From Spartobacteria bacterium (GTDB lineage: Bacteria; Verrucomicrobiota; Verrucomicrobiia; Chthoniobacterales; UBA10450): DNA of 64,000 bases. Below the pieces are notes generated by a model. It ran no database searches and had not been told where the DNA came from. It saw nothing but the letters and a program-made list of their open reading frames with translations. The position numbers and the translations under genes are program-made. Where the stretch lies: the NCBI GenBank assembly GCA_003167555.1, contig PMSN01000014.1:248001-312000 (forward strand), written 5' to 3'. This document shows positions 22,527 to 31,113 of the stretch, in pieces; the first letter of the stretch is position 1; each line of letters starts with the position of its first letter.

Positions 22527-24485
22527 TTAACCGCGGGCTGGGAATCCGGTGAACTCCAAAAATGCGACCGGGCGATAGCAGGCGAGCGCGAGCCGATGTT
22601 CGGCGCGGAGCGCGATCAAGTTGCGCTTGAAATCGTCTTCGTTCGCATTTGTCATCTCGATCCGCATACCTTCGCGAAGGAAATACTGCGCACCGAGTTT
22701 GCCCGCTCCCGCGATCGGCTGGCCGTAGGTGATCGATGTGCTGACCACGACCGGCTTACCCCAGAACGTGTGCAGTTCCATGAAAGCACCACCAGTGTAG
22801 GGGATATAATAAGGGCCGCCGGCCAGGAACCGGCCGTTCGTGTCCTTCAAGAGTTGCGCGGTTTCCCAGTCAAACGGGTGGAACCCGAAAAAGTCCGGCT
22901 CGAATTGCGCGTTGACCTGAATGTCCGTTAATCCTTGACGCAGTGAAGCGGCAATCGTCGCGTCACTCGTGAGAGTGATCGCACGGGTCTGGACGTTCGC
23001 GAACGTCATAATGCCCTTGAGGTTGTTGTTCAGGCCGTCTCCGTAGAGGAGTTGAAACTCGGTCTCGAGGTCCACCATGTAGGGCAACCGCTCGTCGATG
23101 TAGCTTCGAGCCGCGGGGAAATCGGCCATGAATTCATCGGGGACTTTCGTCACCGCGGCGATCTTGCGGACATTCGCGGTGACGGTCGTTAGGTCAGGAT
23201 CCCAATTTGGCTTGAGACCGCGTTCCCCTGTCGCCTTACCGCGCGGGTAGGTTCCGGCCGCAAAAGTTACGCCGTCGATCGTTCCGAAGCTGTTTTCCTG
23301 AGCATAAATGATTGCCGCCGCGCCGGTCGTGCCGGGCGAGATAACATCCATGATAGTCAGTTTTTGGACACCCAGAACAACGATGCCTGGCAGAACTTGA
23401 ATGTTGACGGCGGATAGATCGCCCGAAGTGAATCCGGCGCGTTGCGCCAGAGCCGCTTTGCCGCGGATTCCAAGCATTGAACAGTCCGGCAATTCCAAAC
23501 CGACTGTTTTACCGCGCTCCAGTCGCCCGCCGCACGACTTGTAATCTTTCGAGCTCACGAATCGCTCGCCGACGCTGCCCTGGACGCGCTCACCTATCAC
23601 GCGAATGTTTTCAGCCGGAGGGTCAATTTTCGTCTCGGTCGTCAAATAAGGGAGCAGCTCGCCGTGGAACGAAATGAAATCCGCTTCGCCGTCCTTGTGC
23701 TTTTGCGCGATCTCAACGGCCTTCGCTTTCCAAGCTTCGTTTTTGATTGCGCCGACAAAATCATCGATTTTTTTGCAGCGCGTCTTAAATTCGGTGATCG
23801 CTTCCGAGCGTTCCTTTTTCGCGTCAACGGCGGGTTGAGGAAGAATGGCGGGAGTTGGAGCAGCGGGAATTGTTTCCATATTGTTTTCTCGTATTTGAGA
23901 ATCTTTCTCACTTTTGCGAATATCGTCAAGACTTTTTATTTCAATCTCGACAAGTTTTTCGTCAGGCAAATGTTTACGCTGGCGACCGACTCCTACCGAC
24001 GCATCGGCGGGAATCGTGACGAGGCTGCCTTCAAAAACTTTGAAGTGGAATTTGTAAATTGGAAGTTCATCCTTCGCACCGACACAAATCCCGTCGCCCA
24101 CGAGTTCGTATCCGACGCTGGTATCAATCAGCACGCCGGTTCTCACTTCGCCCAGCTTCTCCTGCGCGAACGGTGACTCTGAAAACTTCGCTTCCACTGT
24201 TATCTTGTGCCCGTCGTTCACGAAAGAAACGCTCCGGCCTAACAAGGAGTCGCGATCGTGATTGTAGAGAATTGGGAGACCGGATTTCAGGCGCTCTTCG
24301 TCAACCCCGCCGGGACCGTGGTCGAGCACTTCCCAGTAATCTTCGTCGTCCATCCAATCATATCTCAAGTAAGGCTCATCACTCGAAATGCTCATCTTGA
24401 CCGTCTTAGATTCTCCGTCCATCGCGGCCATTGTGGAAGCGGTTCGGGTGAGCCTCTGCGGGACTTTGATGCTTTTTACTGGCAT
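22527..24485 (-). CDS. Fused prohead protease and HK97-type major capsid protein
   Basis: A 652-residue protein. Residues 1-180 are a prohead-protease domain: GLPILYNHDRDSLLGRSV with the catalytic-type His, then a VRTGVLIDTSVGYEL block with the candidate Ser and an FEGSLVTIPAD ending. Residues 200-300 are a helical scaffold-like segment, and about 330-652 the HK97-fold capsid protein (SYIDERLPYMVDLETEFQLL, ending FLEFTGFPARG). The protease would cut away the delta-type segment during head maturation. An internal Met at 206 (ATG at 23879) opens at the junction just behind two operator-like palindromes, so separate capsid synthesis is possible. An AAGG seven bases before the first ATG is the ribosome-binding site. 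Confidence 0.85.
   Translation of the reverse strand: MPVKSIKVPQRLTRTASTMAAMDGESKTVKMSISSDEPYLRYDWMDDEDYWEVLDHGPGGVDEERLKSGLPILYNHDRDSLLGRSVSFVNDGHKITVEAKFSESPFAQEKLGEVRTGVLIDTSVGYELVGDGICVGAKDELPIYKFHFKVFEGSLVTIPADASVGVGRQRKHLPDEKLVEIEIKSLDDIRKSEKDSQIRENNMETIPAAPTPAILPQPAVDAKKERSEAITEFKTRCKKIDDFVGAIKNEAWKAKAVEIAQKHKDGEADFISFHGELLPYLTTETKIDPPAENIRVIGERVQGSVGERFVSSKDYKSCGGRLERGKTVGLELPDCSMLGIRGKAALAQRAGFTSGDLSAVNIQVLPGIVVLGVQKLTIMDVISPGTTGAAAIIYAQENSFGTIDGVTFAAGTYPRGKATGERGLKPNWDPDLTTVTANVRKIAAVTKVPDEFMADFPAARSYIDERLPYMVDLETEFQLLYGDGLNNNLKGIMTFANVQTRAITLTSDATIAASLRQGLTDIQVNAQFEPDFFGFHPFDWETAQLLKDTNGRFLAGGPYYIPYTGGAFMELHTFWGKPVVVSTSITYGQPIAGAGKLGAQYFLREGMRIEMTNANEDDFKRNLIALRAEHRLALACYRPVAFLEFTGFPARG
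23886..23920. promoter_or_regulatory. Pair of palindromic sites inside the protease-capsid gene
   Basis: TTCTCGTATTTGAGAA (23886-23901) and TTCTCACTTTTGCGAA (23905-23920) both fit TTCKCA-N4-TGMGAA with at most one deviation per half-site. They are inside coding sequence, just upstream of the internal ATG at 23879, and encode the polar linker between protease and capsid parts. Confidence 0.5.
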
Positions 24486-24500
24486 GGGATTACCTTCGTT

Positions 24501-24516
24501 TTCTCATTTCTGAGAA
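24501..24516. promoter_or_regulatory. Palindromic site upstream of protease-capsid gene
   Basis: TTCTCATTTCTGAGAA has perfect 6-bp arms and lies 16 bases upstream of the ATG at 24485. A further perfect half-site, TTCTCA, is at 24531-24536. The 114-bp gap up to the portal stop holds no other recognised element. Confidence 0.5.
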
Positions 24517-24599
24517 TTGTTGCAACTCATTTCTCAAATCGCGTCGGCCATCCGCGAGTGAGTCTTGGATTTGCCGGTGCCATTGCTCGCGGGAACAGT

Positions 24600-26348
24600 T
24601 TACTTTGGAGTGCCGTCCGGGTTTGTCCCGTCAACCGAATCGTCAACGCCTGCATCGGGCTTGATTGGCTTCACTCCTTCGGTGCTCGTTTCGGTAGTGA
24701 GTCCGAGTTCGTTCAGCAACATTTCTTCCTCCGCCAACTCAAGGGCATTGGCTTCGAAGTCGAATCCCTCTTCCGCACACTCTTTGTTTCGACTGCTCAA
24801 TTTGTTCGCGATCCGAAGGGCGGCGGCGTTCGCGTCTTTGACCTCATCGATTCCCTTCCATCGGCGCCCCTGGAAAACTTTCGCGTTGAACTTGCTGTAT
24901 TTCTTTGGCGGCAACGGAACCACCTGCATGATAAGCGCCATTTCCAGACCGTTTTCAAAGATGCTGTTCTCGGCTGTTTCGATATGCCAGCGTTGCAGCA
25001 TTTTAATATTTTCTTGGCTGTCCAGCCGGGTTGTGCGCCCGCTCGAAAACGACATGTTCCCGTCGTTGAAAATCTGATAGTAATTCGCGCCCGGCAATCC
25101 AGCGCTGGCCGCCTGTCCCATCCCTTGCCGGAATTTTTCGAAGTTTGCGCTCGGATATTTCGGATCATTGCCCTTGAACTTCACTCCGTAAGGCAACCCA
25201 TAAAGACCGCCCGGCGTAATCTTGATAGTGCCGGCGAGTTGCCGGATTGAATCCGAGGTTGGAAGTAGTTCCTGCGGAACACCGCCCTCTGGAACTATAT
25301 CTGATTCGAGCCACCCCGTTTTGCACGCTTCGGCGCGGGCCGCCACGACGGATGCAATCTCGTATTGGTCAAGCTGTCGAATTTTCCCGAGAATGCTGAT
25401 GCCCCACGGCGCTGGGCGCGTCGATTCGGTATCCATGAATCGCGCGTAGTGAATAATTTCCTCGGCCATCACGCGATCTCGCGCGGAATATGAATTGTTC
25501 ATCCCGCCGCCGTAGCGCGCCGCGGTCTGCCAGTCCCGCGGAATTCTGCGAATAAAATGATATGCGACCGGCTGCCCGATGCCCCACGGCGTAAAGGGAT
25601 ATTCAATCCCCATGCGGACGACGTTCCCGTTGTCGAGCGTGGTGTTATAGAAATGGTCGCACCATTCATCGTTCACGAGCTGGATTGCGTATCCCATCTT
25701 GTTGACACGAGTGTCTTTGATATGCCGAATGAAATGTCCGCCGTCTCTGGCTGAACTCCAAAGCATGATCTGCCTCAACATGTTCATCGTCCGTCGGCCG
25801 CGGATGTCGATAAATTCTGCTCGCTGCAATTCTTCCCACCATGCCTCAATCCGCTGGCGCGCGTAGAGATCCGGTGCGCCAACTTCGATGAGCGCGGCGC
25901 CGCGAATCACGTCGCTCGATTTTGCGCGATCAAGGCCGTCCGCAAGTTTGAAGGCGTTGTATTGCGCGATGCTTTTCCCGCTTTGCTTTTCGGCCCATAC
26001 TCGCAGGCGGTTTATCCGTTTCTCATGCTCAATCAACGCCCATTTTTCTTTCGCGGCGTAAACAACGCGGTCTTCGGTTTCTTTCACTCGCGAGCGCAAC
26101 ATAATGCCGTGCTCGCCGAAAGTGTCAGAACTGATTTGCTCGGCGTATTTCGCCATGTAGGGATTCGTTAGCCACGCATCCCGCATCGCGGCCCGCATGG
26201 AAAACACGGTCTGGAAAACTTCGGCATCGATTTGAAGACCGCTGGAAATCCAGCCGTCCTGGTTCACTGCCGAAATGATTTCCGAAAGACTGCGCTCCGC
26301 TAACTTCGGTTTCTTCCGATTTCGCCGTTTCTTTTTTAGTGCGGCCAT
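24600..26348 (-). CDS. Phage portal protein, lambda family
   Basis: A 582-residue protein that would form the dodecameric portal at one head vertex. It has the expected features of lambda-type portals: a basic N-terminus, MRDAWLTNPYMAKYAEQISS near residue 55, an RDGGHFIRHI block, ARFMDTESTRPAPWGISI and an acidic C-terminal tail. Its length is normal for the family. The gene overlaps the joining-protein gene upstream by 13 bases, and a possible internal start would not alter the fold. Confidence 0.92.
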   Translation of the reverse strand: MAALKKKRRNRKKPKLAERSLSEIISAVNQDGWISSGLQIDAEVFQTVFSMRAAMRDAWLTNPYMAKYAEQISSDTFGEHGIMLRSRVKETEDRVVYAAKEKWALIEHEKRINRLRVWAEKQSGKSIAQYNAFKLADGLDRAKSSDVIRGAALIEVGAPDLYARQRIEAWWEELQRAEFIDIRGRRTMNMLRQIMLWSSARDGGHFIRHIKDTRVNKMGYAIQLVNDEWCDHFYNTTLDNGNVVRMGIEYPFTPWGIGQPVAYHFIRRIPRDWQTAARYGGGMNNSYSARDRVMAEEIIHYARFMDTESTRPAPWGISILGKIRQLDQYEIASVVAARAEACKTGWLESDIVPEGGVPQELLPTSDSIRQLAGTIKITPGGLYGLPYGVKFKGNDPKYPSANFEKFRQGMGQAASAGLPGANYYQIFNDGNMSFSSGRTTRLDSQENIKMLQRWHIETAENSIFENGLEMALIMQVVPLPPKKYSKFNAKVFQGRRWKGIDEVKDANAAALRIANKLSSRNKECAEEGFDFEANALELAEEEMLLNELGLTTETSTEGVKPIKPDAGVDDSVDGTNPDGTPK

Positions 26349-26950
26349 GATGCTGGATAAAGTCCAAGGGTTGCCCTCGGTCGATCAAACGTGACTCCGA
26401 TTTCGCCGCCTGTTCGGATACCGCGTAGGGCGTCAATTTTTTTCTGCTCCGAGATCACGCGCGACTGCCAGTAGACGAGTTCCTTCCGATATTCAGAAAC
26501 GTTGTCGCGCGAAAATGATTGCCCGTTGAAGCTAACGGTTTTTTCGGTGGCGGCGGCGAGCGCCTGCAGTCCCCCAAGCAAAAGTGCGACCATCGCTTGC
26601 GCTTCGGATGGTTTTGCTGTTGCCGTAATTCCCGGCAGCACATTAAGCAATCCATCTAGTCCAACAGCTTTTTCTGTCGGCGTTGCAATCGACGTGAAAA
26701 CTTCTCCCCAAGTGTAGCGTCCGGTCGCAAGTGCGGCCGTCTGGACCGCGGTCAGCGTCACGGTGAAGCCGGTCCCGGGCGAACTATCCGGCGTTGCTGT
26801 CACCAACAAGGGAGCGTCAATGCCGTTGTTGAGCGCGAACTGCATCGTCCATCCCGTTGCCGGGTAACAACTATTCGAGACCGTGAAATGATACGTCGCG
26901 CCGGATTCAATAACGGACGGGGCGCAGGTTTTTGTAGCTACTACGGACAT
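26336..26950 (-). CDS. Packaging-region protein (gpW-position) with beta domain
   Basis: A 204-residue protein in the place where lambda encodes gpW, between terminase and portal. Residues 1-110 form an Ig-like beta domain (ATYHFTVSNSCYPATGWTMQ, TGFTVTLTAVQTAAL). Residues 140-190 are helical with EYRKELVYWQSRVISEQKKI, similar to small head-joining proteins. It may be a fusion of a beta domain with a joining helix pair. One perfect palindromic site lies 13 bases upstream of its start. Confidence 0.5.
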   Translation of the reverse strand: MSVVATKTCAPSVIESGATYHFTVSNSCYPATGWTMQFALNNGIDAPLLVTATPDSSPGTGFTVTLTAVQTAALATGRYTWGEVFTSIATPTEKAVGLDGLLNVLPGITATAKPSEAQAMVALLLGGLQALAAATEKTVSFNGQSFSRDNVSEYRKELVYWQSRVISEQKKIDALRGIRTGGEIGVTFDRPRATLGLYPASWPH

Positions 26951-26962
26951 TTACGCGCGACA

Positions 26963-26978
26963 TTCTCATTTATGAGAA
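26963..26978. promoter_or_regulatory. Perfect palindromic site in the terminase-portal gap
   Basis: TTCTCATTTATGAGAA, a perfect 6+6 palindrome with a 4-bp centre, fills part of the 46-bp gap upstream of the 26950 start. On the minus strand it contains CATAAA, a possible -10 box at the same place in the site as in array A. Confidence 0.5.
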
Positions 26979-26996
26979 AGGAACGCAAGCCTCCTT

Positions 26997-28982
26997 TCAA
27001 CGCCAACCAGCTATCGTTACCGCACTCCGACCGCGCGATATACGATCCTGCGCGACTTCGGGCTTTTTCTTCGGCGTGTCACCTTTCAATTCCGCAGCGC
27101 GTGCATCCAGGTCTTTCTCGATGGTTTCAAAGTCCCAATGCCCGTGCCGGAACGCGGCCAGGTTGCCTACGAGCAAGTCAAGAGCTTCGTTCCGGTTCAT
27201 CTCGGGGTTTTTGAACGTCTCGATATTTTTCCCGTTGATGATCTTGAAAACAGGATTTTCGGAAACGGTCTGGCGAATGAACTCGTCCGAGTAGCATTTC
27301 CCGTAGTGAATGAACCCTGCGCTCGGTTTCTCTTTTGCGCTGTGCCAGTTCAACCGCTCGTATAGGAGGGATTTTGCGCACCACGTCCCGATGTGAACGC
27401 CTTTCGCTCGGTCTTTGATCGTTCCCCAGCGGCGGTAAACCACCGATTGCCATTGCGGTACGCCCTTTGAAATCCTAATCTTGCCACTGACTCCCGGCAC
27501 GTTCACAACCGCAAGCTTGCGCAAGGTAGCGATCACGGGATCGGTGCGCCATCCTCCGTCAACGAATGCCATCGAAAGCCTCAACTCGGCGCCGCTGGCG
27601 TGCGGGAATGTGCGCTGCAAATGTTTTGTCCAGTCGTCCCATACTTCGATTCGGTTCGTGTCGCCGAACAAAACGAAATGGCCGCAGCCCCAATTCTCTT
27701 CCGTCTTCGCCCATGCGCGCCACTCGATCTCGAGCCGGTCCGCGTGCAAGTCGGTCATGGAGGTCAAGACAATTCCCGGCAAAGGGACGAGAACTTTTTC
27801 GTCGGTGGCGTAATCTTCGCGTCCGTCCAGGATCGGCTGGTAAGGCGGTGGTGGGGTCTTGTCTTCGTCGAGCAAGATGGGTTCGGTTTTGACTTCGTTG
27901 GTCCAGACCTGTTTTTCTTCGGGTGTGCCGTTGAGAGCGCGATCTCCTTCGGCTTTGAACTGGTGAAGCTTGCTCGTGAATCCTTTGCCGGTCGGGAGCA
28001 GCGAATTGAACCCGTTGATGAAGTAGCCGCGGACGCCGTTGATGAACGGAGCGGTGGGCATCCAGAGGCCGCTCAATACCATCCGGCGCCATTGCCGTTC
28101 GTTGTGGTCGGCATCGCAGTCTTCGCAGATGTAGTAAAACAGATCGCCGCTCTTCCGCTTGATTGCGCGGATCTGCTCCCACTTCAACCAATGTCGTGCG
28201 CCGCATGATCGGCATGGGCAAAACCATTTCTGTTGATCACTCCGGTCATACCACATCTCAATATTCGAATTGTAAATCTTGTTCCCGGTATCGGGATCGA
28301 TCTCAGTGGCGTAGGTGGGCGTGCTCTCGATAATCTTGATGGCCTCGAAGCCTTCCGCGCGTCCGAACAATTTCGAGATGGGATCGCCTTCTCCCTGCGA
28401 TGAGACAGGGTAAGCATCAACCTCGTGCGCCATGACGACGCCGGCCGCCATGCCTTTGGTCTGCGACTTCGATCCGGCGTAATTGATGATGAGCGAGCCG
28501 CCGTGGAATTTCTTAAAGTTGATCGTACGCCCGCTGTCCCGGCTTTTCTTTTCCACGAACCGATCGCGCAACTCCGGCGTGGCCTCGATGGTTTTCTCCA
28601 CCACGTCGCGACTGAACCGATCCGCGGAATCTTCCACGGGCCACATTGAAATCATGTTCGTCGGCGCATCGGTGACGCCCCGGCCGATGACGTTCATGCA
28701 GATGCCTTCGGTCTTCGCGAGTCTCCGCGCCATTTTCAGTACGATGATGTTGACTGTCGGATCGTCCGCGTCGTCCATCGGCTTGACGGCATGCGGCATG
28801 ACGGCGTGATCCCATGCGATGTCTTCGCCCTCTGCCAGTGGACCGCCGGACGCGATCCTGCGCACCTGTTTCGCCCAAACACTCGGGAGCCGCTTGATCT
28901 TCGCCCGCCAAGCATCCCAAAGCGCGTAGAACTCTTCCCGCGTCTGCTCGCGGACTTCATCGCGCCATGCCAGGCGCTTCAT
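26997..28982 (-). CDS. Terminase large subunit, GpA family
   Basis: A 661-residue packaging motor and nuclease. GpA-type marks: VNIIVLKMARRLAKTEGICM (ATPase region), GGSLIINYAGSKSQTKGMAA, the acidic MAHEVDAYP, a zinc-ribbon-like CPCRSCGARHWLKWEQI with CEDCDADHNERQWRRMVLSG, and SMAFVDGGWRTDPVI in the nuclease half. The length is normal for lambda A-type proteins. The start overlaps the stop of the small subunit gene by four bases, as is usual. Confidence 0.93.
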   Translation of the reverse strand: MKRLAWRDEVREQTREEFYALWDAWRAKIKRLPSVWAKQVRRIASGGPLAEGEDIAWDHAVMPHAVKPMDDADDPTVNIIVLKMARRLAKTEGICMNVIGRGVTDAPTNMISMWPVEDSADRFSRDVVEKTIEATPELRDRFVEKKSRDSGRTINFKKFHGGSLIINYAGSKSQTKGMAAGVVMAHEVDAYPVSSQGEGDPISKLFGRAEGFEAIKIIESTPTYATEIDPDTGNKIYNSNIEMWYDRSDQQKWFCPCRSCGARHWLKWEQIRAIKRKSGDLFYYICEDCDADHNERQWRRMVLSGLWMPTAPFINGVRGYFINGFNSLLPTGKGFTSKLHQFKAEGDRALNGTPEEKQVWTNEVKTEPILLDEDKTPPPPYQPILDGREDYATDEKVLVPLPGIVLTSMTDLHADRLEIEWRAWAKTEENWGCGHFVLFGDTNRIEVWDDWTKHLQRTFPHASGAELRLSMAFVDGGWRTDPVIATLRKLAVVNVPGVSGKIRISKGVPQWQSVVYRRWGTIKDRAKGVHIGTWCAKSLLYERLNWHSAKEKPSAGFIHYGKCYSDEFIRQTVSENPVFKIINGKNIETFKNPEMNRNEALDLLVGNLAAFRHGHWDFETIEKDLDARAAELKGDTPKKKPEVAQDRISRGRSAVTIAGWR

Positions 28983-29452
28983 TCTGCCTCGATCTTGGCG
29001 AGTTTTACGTCACGAATCGCAGTGAAAACGTCCGCCTTCTGCTTCGCGGTAAGCGTTTTCAATTTTGAAATGTTCCGCACTCCCTGCGCGATCGCGTCCG
29101 CGTAGCAGTGCCGGAAATCGGACTTGAGCACAATCGCCCCGATCGCCTTCCCTCGGTCAATGTCGCTTTGGTCTGCCTCGTTCGCCGTGATCCTGGCCCG
29201 GTTCTTCTTCGCTTCCGCCGCCGATTTGTCGCCCTCCACGTCCGGCGGCGCGCTCCGCTGGTCCCGGAGCCATCGGATGTATCCAACCGTGACGACGAAG
29301 GGATTGTAACGGCCGCGCTTGACCTTTTCGATGATGCCTTCTTCCACGAGTTGCGCGAGCCGGCGCGGGCTCACGTCGATAAACTTCGACATCCGCTCCG
29401 CCGGCCATGTGAGATCAGCGGTAATTCGAGTCTTGGGCAGGGAAGCTGACAT
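28979..29452 (-). CDS. Terminase small subunit, Nu1-like
   Basis: A 157-residue DNA-recognition subunit. A winged helix-turn-helix at residues 20-60 (MSKFIDVSPRRLAQLVEEGI, then KRGRYNPFVVTVGYIRWLRD) matches Nu1-type proteins, and a helical C-terminus would contact the large subunit. Its stop overlaps the start of the terminase large gene (ATGA), giving coupled expression. Confidence 0.85.
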   Translation of the reverse strand: MSASLPKTRITADLTWPAERMSKFIDVSPRRLAQLVEEGIIEKVKRGRYNPFVVTVGYIRWLRDQRSAPPDVEGDKSAAEAKKNRARITANEADQSDIDRGKAIGAIVLKSDFRHCYADAIAQGVRNISKLKTLTAKQKADVFTAIRDVKLAKIEAE

Positions 29453-29486
29453 CTTACGTTTGGTCGCTAACTAGGATTTGTGGGCA

Positions 29487-29750
29487 CTACGGAATTTGCG
29501 TATCGGGCAAACCTTCCCGGAAGAACCTAACGCACGTATCATAGTCTCGAATCTTCTCCATTGCGTGATGCAATCCCTCTTCGCTTGTCAGATCGATGAT
29601 TGCCTTGCGTGTCTTGCCGCGCTTCGTGGTGGGATGGCGCGTCTTCACTTCCTTCTTTAACGCTGAGACCGTCAGGTTCTCGCTCTCTGCCACGATCGTG
29701 GGGATCGTGAGTGCTGCTGTTCCTGATTCGTCTGATGGTAATTTGCTCAT
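29487..29750 (-). CDS. Hypothetical phage protein
   Basis: An 87-residue protein (TVSALKKEVKTRHPTTKRGK), basic in the middle and acidic at the C-terminus. Its start overlaps the stop of the frameshifted gene upstream by four bases. No domain is recognised. Confidence 0.5.
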   Translation of the reverse strand: MSKLPSDESGTAALTIPTIVAESENLTVSALKKEVKTRHPTTKRGKTRKAIIDLTSEEGLHHAMEKIRDYDTCVRFFREGLPDTQIP

Positions 29751-30100
29751 GGTGATGTTTTCTCTGGTAACAGTCCTGCGAAATTCGATTCCTTAAGAGC
29801 TTGGTAATACGTGCGGCGTCCGTCGAACACGTAGGGAAGAAAGACCTGAATCAGATCGGCCTGTTTTAGTTGGATCATCGACATCTGAACTTCGACCCAA
29901 TCCTGAACGATTTTCCACGCCGTTCGCGAAGCCTGGTCGGTGAAGTCTTTTTTCTTCTTCTTTTTCCGACTGTAATAATTGCAGCAGTTCACATCGGTAT
30001 TGGAAATGTCGGCCCCGGCGTAATCCAGCCAGAGTGCTTCCAGTGCACGCTCTTCTTCAACAGGGAGACGAATTGTGATTTTCCCGCCAAGGACTATCAA
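29747..30100 (-). CDS. Conserved phage protein, 3' part of a frameshifted gene
   Basis: A 117-residue frame with VEEERALEALWLDYAG, a KKKKKK stretch and the block SRTAWKIVQDWVEVQMSMIQ followed by VFLPYVFDGRRTYYQALKES. This is the C-terminal two-thirds of a family common in phage genomes, whose N-terminus normally reads as a KNYTSxVPxxxTIxRIE block. That block is encoded in the overlapping gene at 30057-30245 in another frame. The join would be near the AGTCCTTGGCGG (minus strand) at about 30085-30096. So this is probably not an independent gene. Confidence 0.75.
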   Translation of the reverse strand: MIVLGGKITIRLPVEEERALEALWLDYAGADISNTDVNCCNYYSRKKKKKKDFTDQASRTAWKIVQDWVEVQMSMIQLKQADLIQVFLPYVFDGRRTYYQALKESNFAGLLPEKTSP

Positions 30101-30245
30101 CCTGGAATGTGACAGCGACGACCTTTTGGTTGAGGCCGTATTCCTTCATGATGCCCGATACGCCGCAGAGAATCAGCACTTTCTCTATCCGATGGATTGT
30201 ATCGTTTATCGGCACCGTGGACGTGTAGTTTTTCAGGAAGATCAT
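30057..30245 (-). CDS. Conserved phage protein, 5' part of a frameshifted gene
   Basis: A 62-residue frame beginning MIFLKNYTSTVPINDTIHRI with VLILCGVSGIMKEYG and VVAVTFQVDSP, the normal N-terminus of the family completed in the next frame downstream. A +1 shift (one inserted or two lost bases) between residue 52 and the end joins the two. The ribosome-binding cassette AAAGGATTGAGAT directly precedes the ATG. Whether this is a mutation, a sequencing or assembly error, or a programmed shift cannot be told from the sequence. Confidence 0.7.
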   Translation of the reverse strand: MIFLKNYTSTVPINDTIHRIEKVLILCGVSGIMKEYGLNQKVVAVTFQVDSPWRENHNSSPC

Positions 30246-30264
30246 ATCTCAATCCTTTCTCCGG

Positions 30265-30528
30265 CTAATCTTGCATCTGGCCATGCAACGCTCGTAGCGC
30301 GCCGATCAGTTCGGCCAACTGAGATTTGTTAAACGTCAATCCAAAAGCTCGGTCGCAAGCCTCTTCGATGACAATTCCTCGCTTGTCGGAAGTCATACCA
30401 AGCGCAGAAATGATGCAGCTCTCTTCCAAAAATTCGAGGATTGGCTGGCCAGGAGTTCGCGCTGACCAAAATTTCTTTAGCCTCGGAGCGTAATCTTCAT
30501 CTAGCCATTCCTGATCTTCGACGGTCAT
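30265..30528 (-). CDS. Hypothetical phage protein
   Basis: An 87-residue acidic alpha/beta protein (MTVEDQEWLDEDYAPRLKKF), not recognised. AAAGGATTGAGG directly precedes the ATG at 30528, a leader shared with three nearby genes. The longer frame to 30633 reads through the membrane-protein gene upstream and is not needed. Confidence 0.55.
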   Translation of the reverse strand: MTVEDQEWLDEDYAPRLKKFWSARTPGQPILEFLEESCIISALGMTSDKRGIVIEEACDRAFGLTFNKSQLAELIGALRALHGQMQD

Positions 30529-30530
30529 CC

Positions 30531-30758
30531 TCAATCCTTTCTCCCTTCGCCGGGAAAGTGAGTCCAAGGGAAATATATCCCGACCAAGATAGTGGCAGCA
30601 GTTAGACCAATCGCGACTAAGGAAATTATCCAAGCCAGACCAAATGTTGCGGCGGTGGCACCGGGAATTATGGGATACATCACATCATGCCATAGCGAGA
30701 CGGCCATCCCCCAAAATGAAATCGCAAGACCTGCTGGGATTATGGCTAAAAACTTCAT
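30531..30758 (-). CDS. Small two-span membrane protein
   Basis: A 75-residue protein with two hydrophobic helices (FLAIIPAGLAISFWGMAVSL and FGLAWIISLVAIGLTAATIL), the ends being polar. The ATG at 30758 overlaps the stop upstream (ATGA); a GTG six bases earlier is less likely. Such proteins in early regions may serve superinfection exclusion, but there is no evidence here. Confidence 0.5.
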   Translation of the reverse strand: MKFLAIIPAGLAISFWGMAVSLWHDVMYPIIPGATAATFGLAWIISLVAIGLTAATILVGIYFPWTHFPGEGRKD

Positions 30759-31111
30759 CTCCACTCCACCGCAACCGCATCATGCCGCAATGCTCGGTAT
30801 GCTTTGAACTCAGCCGCGATCTCAGATTGGTGGCCGGGAGAGAATCCGATTCCGATAAGAAACAAGGCCGTCAAGATCAACAGCGTAAACCCGAGCCCCA
30901 TCCAAGCAAACATCGCGTCAACCTTTTGCGTTGCTGTCAGTGGAGGGCGCGGCGGCGGGTTGGGTCTGCTCCCCGGCGAAGGGCCGTTGAACCCTATCGG
31001 CAATCTATCGCTCCAACACATTCTCGGTTTGCCGCTGCCCAAAGTTCCGCATCTCACCCTTTGACGGGAGCGGCGAGACATCAATGCACGGTCGATTCGC
31101 TCGATGCTCAT
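30755..31111 (-). CDS. Single-span membrane protein
   Basis: A 118-residue protein: a basic Arg- and Pro-rich N-terminal half, a membrane helix (AWMGLGFTLLILTALFLIGI) near residues 68-90 and a short polar end. The ATG at 31111 follows AAAGGACATTGAGT. Its function is unknown. The stop overlaps the next gene start. Confidence 0.45.
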   Translation of the reverse strand: MSIERIDRALMSRRSRQRVRCGTLGSGKPRMCWSDRLPIGFNGPSPGSRPNPPPRPPLTATQKVDAMFAWMGLGFTLLILTALFLIGIGFSPGHQSEIAAEFKAYRALRHDAVAVEWR

Positions 31112-31113
31112 AC

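Noticed and set aside
24258-25250. A 330-residue plus-strand frame over the protease and portal genes
   Set aside because: No recognisable motif; it opposes two certain phage genes.
30085-30096. Programmed +1 frameshift as the default reading of the split gene
   Set aside because: CCT-T could slip, but no stimulating stop codon, Shine-Dalgarno or structure is seen; a mutation or read error is simpler, so it is kept only as a possibility.
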